Assembly: GCF_905475395.1 (NCBI RefSeq)
Contig: NC_058342.1
Location: 31,888,140 to 31,952,139, forward strand
From: Chrysoperla carnea
Taxonomy: Eukaryota; Arthropoda; Insecta; Neuroptera; Chrysopidae
Length of the DNA stretch: 64,000 nt
Direction: 5' to 3'
Of this stretch, positions 35,601 to 47,600 are shown piece after piece. The notes beneath the pieces are model-generated. The model did no database searches. It was not told where the DNA came from and was given only the letters and a program-made list of their open reading frames with translations. Within the stretch, counting starts at the first letter, position 1, and the number at the start of each line of letters is the position of its first letter. The position numbers and the translations under genes are program-made.

Positions 35601-38600
35601 TATAAACACTTGCATGTCTGTTTATTTCATAAAGGTAATGTAAGACAGACGAAGACACCTATACGCGTACTTTTTTAGGTCTCTCTCTAAAACGATCAAT
35701 CATTTAGATGGCCACATTACGATTCTATGATTCTAAGTCATGTCAGATACTATAGTTAAAAAGTCTATGGATTGTGGTATTACCCTAATGTTCTCCTCCT
35801 TATGATCATAGAGACGGTAAACACATGTTGAAAATACCCATACAAGTTGCACTTCTGACTTTAAAAACCACGCTATTTGTAAAACAAGAACGCCAATGCA
35901 TTCTTACTTTCGTTTCCCCATTTGTTTTCTCCAAGGAAACTGAACTTTTCTAGGAAAAATGTATCACAAACATTTTTCAAATAGAGATTTACAAATGCAT
36001 AAGCACTCGTCATTAGAAAAAATTAATCGTTTTTTCTTTAAAGAATCAAATAATTTTCTTAAAACTGGCATTCATACAAACAAATACTAGATGATTTTTA
36101 TTTAAAATGTAAATGTCAGCATTTTATTATATATGTCATCAGATAATGAATGTAAAAAGAAAAAAAAGTTTAACTGGCAGATTCTAACACTAGATGTCAG
36201 TTATATTGTTTTTAACTTTGAATAATTTAACTTCTCTTTTCAAATGATACAAATAAAAATTATAGGAAATAATTTCCTGAAACACGATTTTTCCAAAATA
36301 ACTATTTCAAGACGTTTTATTGTATAAAAAACACTTTCTATTTTATGGTTTGGAAAATGGAGATTTCAAAAATAATTGATTTAATAAACATCGAATATTT
36401 GCAATCTTCATTGAAGTAATTTATGAAAAATAGTCAAAATTGGTTGTAACGACATTTGTAAGGGCTTCACATATTATGGTTGTTGTATCCGATAGTCATT
36501 TTAAGCGATATGTGCATTTTAATTTGTCAAGAATATTTATCTTATACTAGGAGATAATTTATTGATTTTCACTAAAAATCATCCGATGTAAAATGAAAGC
36601 CCGATTATCAAAAGACAATCTAGATTCGCAAAACTCGCTCCTTTAGAGGTCAAAGATGATTTTAGTAAAGAAGCCAAAATGATGATTACTTGTGTCTACT
36701 TCATACTTCTGTTGACTTCATAGTCGTTGTTCCGTATAAAATTAAAAGGAATCGCCGCAAGTTAGCTCTGTAGTTAGGCCTCACTTTCTTAGGCTAAGAC
36801 TCAAAATTAAGTATATAATTTCTTGGTCATTATAGATGACTGATTGTAATAATGGTTAGTCGCTATAACCGATATGAAGTTTTTGTTGTCAATTTTGTTA
36901 TAGAAGTACGTTCACTTATATATTTTCAATTCATGTATGTATTAATAATTATTTCGTCGATAAAAAACGATGTCATTATAACCAATTTTGACTGTATACC
37001 TATTTATTGGAATATTGCACTTCAAATAAAATTATGTATAATTATAATAAAACAATTGAATGCTTCAATTGATTCCCGTCAACAACGAATATTTAAATTT
37101 ATTAATAAATAAAACATTATTCACATTTCAATTAAATCAAAGTACTATACACAACCACTCATTTACAAAATTTTAAGTAACAGCAAAAGAAAATCAAACT
37201 GTAGCACAAATAATATTTTTTTTTAATTTGATATTGATAAATGACATATTCTGATAATGCATACTTATTTTCGTTTTTATTTTCACTACTAGATGGCAGA
37301 CATGACGGCTCAATAAATACAAGGCTTTAATTTGATTGATTATACATTAATTTTTAAAAAAATTTCAATTATTAAGTGGTTATGCCTGTTACCTAGTAAT
37401 GAAAATAAAATCGGAAATGTCAATGAATTATAAGAATATATCATTTCCCAATACTAAATCAGGTTCTAAATGGAAATTGAGTTTACAAAATATGATAAAT
37501 ATGCAATGCCTGTCAAAAAAACACGCTTTTTCTTCCCAAACTAAAGTTCTTAATTCGCTTTACATCGGTATTGTAGAAAAATTTCAAATATGGGATGAAG
37601 CCTATTTTGGTTCGTTTTGAACAAGCGATTCCACTATGTTATTATCCAATATTAAATCAGGTTCAAAAGGTAATTGAGTTTACAAAATATGAATAAATAT
37701 GTAGGTTAGGTTAGGTTAGGTTATATTGGCTGTCCACGAAGGACTCACTTAGGCTATAGAGCCCATCGTGATACCATGTATGTGTTTTACCACCTTTCCG
37801 CTGATAATTTCATTTATCAGCCTAATTTCAGAGGCTGAGTGCACCTCCTTCATGCATATATCATGCACTACACCAGCTCATCACAACTAGTAATAAAATT
37901 AATTTTGTTGCGACGACGGGATACGAACCCGCTACCCTATGCATACCGCGGAAGGAATTGGTTACGCCTTAACCAACTGAGCTAATAGGGTGACAATAAA
38001 TATGTAACGCCTGTTAAAAAAAAAAAACGCTTTTTCTTCACAAAAGTTCTTAATTCGCTTTTAATCGGAATGAATCGGAATGAAACATATTTTGGTTCGT
38101 TTTGAACTACCGATTATTTCACTAATATCGCCTATAAAGTGACAGAAATTCAGTATATTCGGTGAACGAGATGAATCGATATACGCGCGATTAATTTTGG
38201 GAAATAATGAATTGAAATGTTCACTATTAACATCCTCACTTATCAAAATACTCAATATCATAATTCGAGAACTTATTATCCGTCCAATTATTTACGGTGA
38301 GTCAAGTAGATAGAAATATTAAGTTAATCATTCAGATAAAATTTATTCTTTGAAGTGGCTTTAGAGAACCGCAAACCGAACAGATGCTCAAACCATTAAA
38401 AGTGTATTGAAAATTGTGTTGTTAAGGTGTGCTTCGACATAGGTAACCACTGTTCCATTCTTAATGGTTAGATTTACTCGTTAAAGTATTAAATAAATTT
38501 TATATGCATTTTAATCATCCTACACAATTCCTAGGATCATTTTTGTTCCTAGGATTTTGTTTCATATAGAAGAGATCTTTCTCTTTATCCGACGCTACAG

Positions 38601-41600
38601 CTCGACTTCAATCTAACGTATGATGTACTTTCAGACCTTCTACTTATATTTCGCGTCCATGAAAAAATAACCAACTCTCTAAAGCCCGAATTGATTCAAA
38701 GAGGAACAATCTGGGCGTTTCATCCCTCCAAAAATTCAAGGGAAACTAGGTCCTAACGATTTGAGACAGTCCAAAATCAAGATAAACTGAAAGAAAAAAC
38801 ATAAAAGAGCATCGTCAAGAAATTTTCGATTATTAACTTCAAAGATTTACATCAAATTCGATTTTTAACCCCCGAACTAAAAAAAGGGGGTGTTATAAGT
38901 TTGACCGCTATCTGTGTGTGTGTCTGTCTGTGTGTCTATCTATCTGTCTGTCAGTGGCATCGTAGTGCCTAAACGAATGAACCGATTTTGATTTTTTTGA
39001 AAAATTGACGATGCTCTTCCAAATCAGCTCAGTTTAGAAAAGACTTTAATGAAAAAGGCAATTTAATGGTGAGTGTTCTTAGATATGTTTCAAATGCGAG
39101 TTTAGGGTTCCGTACCCGAAAAATTTGTCGGGAATTTTTTAAATTTTGTAAATTTTACTTGTAAAAGTGATTCAATTATTTAGCTAATAGACAAAAATGA
39201 CCATCGTTAAAATTTATTTTTATAATAAAACTTAATGGTATCCAATGTGGTTTTGGATTTCAAAAAACCAAATTCATTAACGATTAAAATCCCAAAAAAC
39301 GAGGCGCTTAACGATAAAAAAGGAAAACAGAATATTTAGAGTTTCTCAATTAATATTTCAAAATTGACATATTTATCATTAGCAAAATGGTATAAAAATT
39401 AATTTTTACTACAATTTATCAGTTTTTACTAATTTAAGAGATATTTACGATTAAAATTGTTATACTTCTTAAACTGCCCACATGTATCAAGAAAAATATT
39501 CGACCAAAAACTCAAACAACTGAGTAACAAATCATCATGGAATCATTCAATAAATTGTTTCCGAAGTTTCCGAAACAATCTGAACAAAGGATTGTCTACT
39601 GAAATAATAATTTTCCCATAATTTTTCCATCCTCATATTTTGCATACTCAACATTTTAGAACCTGCACAAAAAACACTTACAAAAAAAAAAAAAACAAAA
39701 CGCTTAATTTATTTTCAATTTTTCATTTTAATTTTGGCAAATTTAATTTCAATAAAATATAATATCTACCACAATTTTAAAACAATTTTATTTTGTTTAA
39801 AAGGAGGGCGGTCTCGCAGCCATAAAAATTATTGTCGAATATATATATATATATCAAAAGTGTTCTAGTTTTCTAGTATTCGACAATTATTTAGGAACTT
39901 AGACAAGTGTGTTTAGGGTTTGTGTGTACGCGTGGTTTAAAAAAAACACTTTCCCAAGAACTTTATAAGCTAAAAAAGCCCATTTAATTTAAAAATTGAT
40001 GCAACTTAAAAAAATTTTAATAAATATGACGCTTAATCAAAAAAAACAAATGAAAATCCTCACCTAATTGATTTGATGAAAGCATGTGAAAAATATGTGT
40101 CTAATTATATAAATGTCTGTTTTTTTTTCAAGGAAAATCAAAGAAAATATAATTGAATATTAAAGGAAAAAAAACTTTTCACAAATATTCATTTTTTATG
40201 TTATTCTGGATTTGATTGAATAATCTTGTATTTTTATGTTTTACTGTAATTTTTCTTTTAATGAGATTGTGCTAATGTCATATGAATGTTTTTTTTTTCT
40301 ATATATTTTTGTCCCATTTTGTGGTGTGTGTAATAGGTTTTACTGTAAATCAAACCAAACTAGTTACTGTGTTTACATTATAACAATTATTTATAATTTT
40401 AATGGAGAGATTGTGTTTTGTTTCATCACATATCATTTACCACATCGCTTTTAATTACTCGACTAATTGAGAGGAATCATTTTCACTTTGATTAAATGTT
40501 TTTAGAACTCGAAATGCAACTACTCTATGTTACATAATATCGACAAAGCATAAAAAAAACCTTTGACAATTTAAATAATGTTATTATATAAGGGTGGGGA
40601 AATCGAATGAAGGTAATTTTAAATTTTCATCAAACGTGAAATATGAACAGAATAAAAATTTGCTGATTGATTTTTTTAGTTAAAATCTGGATGGATTTTA
40701 GTTTTTTGTCGAAACTTTTCCCGAAAGCATAGACTTATACACTGTATCAGAGGTTAACGGAGAGGGGAGGGTTTTCTTTAAAAATTCATTTCATCACCCC
40801 TTACATTGAAGAAGCCTGACATATAATTTTTATATCCTGTATATATCAAGTAGACTAGAAAAATCAAGAAGAGTAGAAACAGTCTCTCAACCTGGTGAGG
40901 CACAATAAAGTCAATAATACCTGGATCCCCGGACACTCTGGTTGGAACGGTAATGAGAGAGCAGACAAGCTGGCCAAACTGGGAACCACCATGGCTCCCA
41001 CTCAAGAAAAGCTTGCAAGGATGCCACACCAAGAAGGTCTTAACAAATTAGGAGATAATCTGAAAAACCAACAATTAAAGGCATGGACCAGCTACGAGGG
41101 AGGGCAAATCGCCAAAAGTCTGTAGGGTGAAGGAAACTCGCTCGGTAACCGAGCCGAGGAGATCTTGAAACTAAACAGAGCTGATATTAGAGTCATCGTA
41201 GAGTTACTTCCAGGGCATGATAACCTGAACAAGTTCCAACATCAGATTGGAAAAAGACAATCTTCCGCGTGTGACAGATGCGGAGAAAATTCAGAAGAAA
41301 CATCGATCCACTTTCTCTGTTACTGTCCGGCGCTCATACAGCAGCGAAGGAAATGGTTTGGTCCGGCCATAGTCGAACCAGAAAAAATTAGGAAACTCAG
41401 CGCTAGGCAGATCCTGGGTTTCAGTACATCAGTTGGTTATAATAGCCACTGAAAAGCGTAGCGGGGATAGAGTACAAGGGTCTATTTGGCTAGGTGCTCT
41501 GAACCATTGCTACGATGCCCGATGCTCGAGCATGGCCCGCTAACCTCCATACCCATATATGAAATATATAATGGTATACTAAGTTTAGTCCCAAGTTTGT

Positions 41601-44600
41601 AAAACTTAAAAATTTTGCTTATCTTTACAGCCCCTTCAAGTTGAGGTACACTATGATGGTATCAAGAAAATTCCCCAATCCTTCCTATGTTTTATATCGA
41701 AATATCGTGGATTTTTGTGAATTAAAAGCTTTGAACTTCTCCACCTCTCCAAAATTGTGCTAGAGGTTAATAATAGGAGGTTGGGGTTAATTTCAAATAA
41801 GTGTCTCTTTGGGATATCAACTTCCTAGCCCCTCCCCCTGTTTTCGAATTCAAAAATCATGAATTTTCACCGGTTTTAAGGCTTATTGTTAAGAAAGTGT
41901 CTTTTGATAATGTTAACAACAAATATCCACTTCCCAATTTTATGTGGGTTCAAAATAATGAAAAACCAAATCCCATTCCAATTGAAAGCATCTTATGACG
42001 GGGGGTGGGGGGAATATAACCTCAGTGACGAAACTCTGTTGTTGACGAGTTTTTTTTTGTGATGTAACAACTGTACTATCAAAAAAACTAAACCATCCAC
42101 TTTGTTGAAATTTTATTTTTCGCTTTTTCCACTCATAAAGATAATTTTATTGAAAGGTTTACGGTAAAGTGATTGAGTTTTACCACTTAAAAGCTTTTTG
42201 CCATGTTCTCTATTTTCAATTAAAAAAAACCAATGGATATTATTTTGACCTCAAATTAATAATTCTTTTTTTTTTAAATACTTACATTTAAATTAAGTGG
42301 TCATGCACGCCATCTAGTAGTGAAAATAAAAACAAAACGTGAGTGCATTCATTATAAGAATATCATTTCCCAATCAGGTTTTAAAAGGAAATTGAGTTTA
42401 CAAAATATGAATAAATATACAACGCCTATCAAAAAACGCTTTCTCTTGCAATAGTTATATGGGTGAAAAGTTTCAAATAGTCCATGGTCAAATTCATGGG
42501 CTTATCAAGTATTCCCCTAGAGTTTTCTACACCTTCGTGCTTTGTGCTTTCTGTATATTGACTGATTTTAGTACCAGCCAACCATTAAGGGTGTCATGCG
42601 GAAGCAAAAAGAAACAAAAGAAAGCCCTAAGCCTATTTTAACATTAAAAAAAAAATTAGAAGTTTGCCAATGTTGGCAATTCAAGCCAAAAATACTGCTC
42701 GATTTCTTCAAAATAAAGTTCTTACTGTCTATTGCATCAGAATTCTCTAACTTAAGAATGTTTTAAAAGGAATACAGGATCATCAAAGCTTATTCAAATG
42801 TTTCTCTTGCAACGGAATCATCAACAGAAGCACATTCTGATTTCTTATCCTCCAACTTTAGATGTATTCCAGAATTTCCTCGAAATTTCATCCAAAGAAA
42901 ATGTACTCTTTTCAGAAAAATTGTGAAGGTTGATTTCGAAACTAACAGATCTTTTAAACTGGGTTAATTTTCATCAATTTAATTTTTTTGGAACAAAAAT
43001 TTTTTTAGGGATTTTTTCTGATTAAAATGAATATAAACAACAAAATCTTCTTAAAAATTAATAATAATTGTTATATGAACACCGAAAATATAATTACAGG
43101 CTGTTATTAAAAATTATGTCTTAATTGTACATCTTTATTTACGTTACTTCAAAACTTTCATAATTTCTCAATAGAAGAAAGTTTAAAAGCTATTTTGTCG
43201 ATCGTATTTCTATTATTTGTTTTCCGAAACAAACAAATGCTTTTTAAACTAGTTAATTAGAAAAATACCCATTTAATGTCGAGAATTTTAAATGAACGAT
43301 CAATCGAAAATTTTCAATATAAGTTTAAATTAATGTTTTAAAATTAAAAACTGGAATATGATACTCTATAACAAAACTAACAAGCAAAAGTGACAGAAAT
43401 ATATTATATAATTTAAATGCAATATACCACTATCTTTATTTAAATGTTATATAAACAGGGTGTAAAAAAATACCAGCATCATAAAATTACTCGGAAAATA
43501 ATGGAACAAAATTTTAAATGGATCATAGAGTTGTACTTACTATACTAGAGTCGTTTCATCGAGGCTAACATAAGTCGCTTTTTCTGTCCCTATGTCCCTA
43601 TGTACGCTTAAATCTTTGAAACTACGCAACGGATTTTGATTCGGTTTTTTTTAATAGATAGAGTGATTCAAGAGGAAGGTTTTTATGTATAATACATCCA
43701 TATTATAGTAGAGTAAGGGGTTGAAATAGGGATTGAAAGGGATATGCTTCAAAAAATAAAAAAATTGTGCATCGATTAAGCTCAAATATTGACACGATAT
43801 ACAACCAGCTTCAAAGATCTATTGTTTTTATCTACTTTTAACCTTCGGAGGGTAGAAAGGTGTAGCGAGAAAGTGGGAAGGAATTATCGAATATTTACAA
43901 ATATACCTAAGTGGGGTATCAAATAAATGAGCATGACGTGTACATTACAAAACTGTTATCCAACGCAAGGAAATGTGGAGGGAGGGGTGCAAGTGGGAAT
44001 GTTGCCCAGCAAAGCGGGTAGTTCACAGCTAGTTAAAAAATAAAGTACATTTTTAAAGCATTAATTTAAGTAGTTCGATCTTTTATTTTTGATCTATAAT
44101 AACTGATATTTAGCAAAAATATAAATTCGCATCAATTTAATTGTACTATTAGACTCGACTACATACTTTAAAGTTCAAAAAATTGACCTCGATAAAACAA
44201 TTCAAGTATAGTTGATGATAATAGATTTGACCATGAAGTCGATTTTCACGATTTTTAAATCTTACTTGATTATTTCAAATAGATATCCAATATTTGCCAT
44301 CGGAAAAGAACCGAGCACAAAGCTTAGAATCGAAACATGTATAAATATGTCTCGGTTAAAACACAGGTCGTGAAAATCAAATTCAAGCACCTGAAGAAGC
44401 CACATTTTTAAATAATTTTCGTCTTTTTTTAAGGTCCTTGAATTCGATAATCAAGATCGTCATTTTCAGACTCAATTTTACTTCGGAACATGTAAACATG
44501 TTTCGACGTAAAATGTTGAAATTCACAAGTCAGGTACAAAATAATCTTGAAAATCAACTTCATGAGCATCACCTAATACAACTCTGTGAATCGAAGCTAT

Positions 44601-47600
44601 ACTTTTTTAAATGCGTTATGAAGTTAGCCGATATACGAATTGTCACTTACAATAGAAAATGATAGCTAGATGACAGGTTAAATGAGGTTAAGATTCATCT
44701 ACGAACACAATAGATATATTTAACTAGGTTAGGTTGGATTAGGTTAGAGGGGCTGTCCTGAAGTGGGACACACTTAGATCCACCGTTGTGATGCCGAAAA
44801 AAGGTTAGTCCATACCCGGCTACTACCGATAAACGAATTGTCCCTTACAATAGAAAAAGATAGCTAGATGACAGGTTAAATGAGGTTAAGATTCATCTAC
44901 GAACACAATAGTTAGATTTAACTAGGTTAGGTTGGGTTAGGTTAGAGTGGCTGTCCTGAAGTGGGACACACTTAGACCCACCGTTGTGATGCCGAAAAGA
45001 GGTTAGTCCATCCCCGGCTACTACTTCATGAACCATTTTGAGCTGTTTAAGAACAGCTGGAGTATTTTAACGTCAACAGACTTCAGGTCGAAGAGATCGT
45101 CAAAGAAAGGCTGGCTCAAGTGAGTCTACCTAGTCGTGGCAAGAGCTGAGCAAGATGAGACATCGTTTCCTACTCTTCCTCACTGTTAAAGCTCCTGCGA
45201 AAGCACTGTGAAAGCTCAGGCGTTCAGCGTGCATGCCACCTAGACAGTGTCCTGTAGAAGCCGCAAATATTTTGCTTAGATATACCCTTGGAAGTGATTT
45301 AACTAGAAAATGAATTATTTGTTTCCATTATTTATAAATTATTATATTTGTTATTATCGAAGAAGTACAGCGTAAATAAGTACACACATCCTTTTTTTCT
45401 CAAACTATTATTTCCGGAGTAATTTTGTGGTACCGATATTTCTTGTACACTTTGCGTCTGTTTATTTACTTTCAAATTCTATAATGCTTCGTATCGTATT
45501 TTCAATTATCTATAACTTGATTTTTGTATTAGATTTCCTGATCTTCTATTCAATTTGATTTCCTACTGGAATTTTAAATGTAATCGACAACTGAAATCAA
45601 ATATTAGTTTCTAGAGGAAACTATATTAAAGTTGTATGTATACAGTAAAAAATAACTAAAATATCGGTGTAATAAAAATAAATATTCCTATTACCTTGAC
45701 ACTGTCCATATTTGTTTTAAGGTTTCGGCTGTTTGACCAAGTACGGTAAATGGTCATTTTTTGCGGTAAATGATAGATCAAAGTCCTTTGATCACAATAA
45801 ACACAATTTTGGGGCCTCTTTTGAATGATTTAATTTTAAAATTGTGATTTTTAACTATCTTATGGGTGTGACTATCTTATGGATGAACTTACAATAATGT
45901 GAATTGTACAAAAATTAATCGGCCAATGAGCTTCAAAAAAGCTTTCATCATGAAATGAAGGAAATTTATTAAAGATTCTGTTTTTGCAAAAATAAACATT
46001 ACTTTAAAGCGCTTTCCAAAAAACTTTTTGTTTTGGATTTTGACGCTTTTTCAATATTTTTAGAGCATTTTTTTACATTTACGCCATGCAAATTTCGATG
46101 TTTATAAAGCATTTTCTCACTTTTATGTCATACAAATTGCCTAGTTGACTAGTTGACTAGTCACGTGACAGCCGAACCATTTTAATAATAAACAATTGTG
46201 CCTAATTTCAAGGTAAAAGTACTAGCTGTGAGTTTTTTACTATGACTCGTTGTGATAAGAATATCAACAGCCACATAAAAACGCTTGAATCAAGCAAGTT
46301 TTTCTTTTACAGTGTAGCAATTTTTTCGTTTTTATACCATGTATATATGTAATATATATATCAAGGTATACTCAGTTTAGTCCCAAGTTTATACCGATTA
46401 AAAATATTGATGCTACGAAAAAAATTTTGGTAGAGTTATTCATGAAATCATCTAATTAATCCATTTTCGGTTGTCTGTCTGTCTGTCCGTCTGACAACAC
46501 GATAACTCAAAAACGAAAAGAGATATCAAGTTGAATTTTTACAGCGTACTCAGGACGTAAAAAGTGGAGTCGAGAAAATGAGCAACATAAGTCAAAATCT
46601 TGGGTTCGTAGGACTCATCTTGTAAACCGTTAGAGATAGAAGAAAAGTTTACATGTATAAAATGTTTCTTATAAAAAAATAAACAACTTTTGTTTTAAAC
46701 ATTTTTTCGTTAACATCACTGTTTACCCGTGAGGGCCCAAATTAGTTATGTGTGTGTGACATGTATGGATAACAGTGAAATCAACACTACATGGTATTTC
46801 AATAATTAACTCAGTCAATTGTTTGTTTTCACTTGTTGATCTTTAATTTTTACTATAACATGGTGCTCAATTTTTTTTAATAGCAGTCCTGTAGTTATAT
46901 AATTTAAAAACAAACAACTTACAAATGGTTTTTTTTAAATCATCAACATATTGATTTCTTATTAATTATGAATAATTAAGATTTTTTGAAATATAATATG
47001 ATTATTTTTCATCTTCAGATATATTAAATATAATAAAAAAAATACTTCTTTTACATAACTCACACGGTAAAAATAATATTTTTTAAATAATTTTGTTCGA
47101 AATAATATATCTTCATTTTTTTATTTCTTTAGAAAACATAATTTTTATATATATTTTTTTTATGTACTATTTTTTTTTTATTTCTTATATATTTCAGTTT
47201 TTTTTTATACTTTTTGTCACAAAATACATATACTTGTCAAGAATCCTTGTTTTTTCTTGAAGTATTCTTTTTTTGAACGCACTTACCTAAGTATAGTATT
47301 TTGTGAATCATTTACAATAGAGGAAGGGATGGGGTGCTTTTTTTTTATTTTAATATATTTAATTTAGGAGGTTGGTAGTCTTGAAAATGGAGTTATAATC
47401 AATCAATTTGGTTTTGCTGGGTGAGAAGTGTTTAGTCTGTTTTCGAATGTTTCATTTTCAACCAATGGCACGCGATACAATATTTTGGGCACGCCACCGA
47501 TCACAAAGCTCGCTACACAAACACTTCTGTGTTATATTGCAAACAAAAAACAATGACCCGTTGGTTCCACCTCCGCCCTAGTCTAAGACTCCCAGACTTT

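Noticed and set aside
36852..37112. 86-codon frame with hydrophobic segments
   Set aside because: Overlaps the right arm of a pogo-like element and has AT-driven Ile/Asn composition; no known motif.
37700..37725. Interstitial telomere repeat
   Set aside because: The (TTAGG)4 run is exactly the tail of SINE1b within its target duplication, so it is not a telomere fusion or relic.
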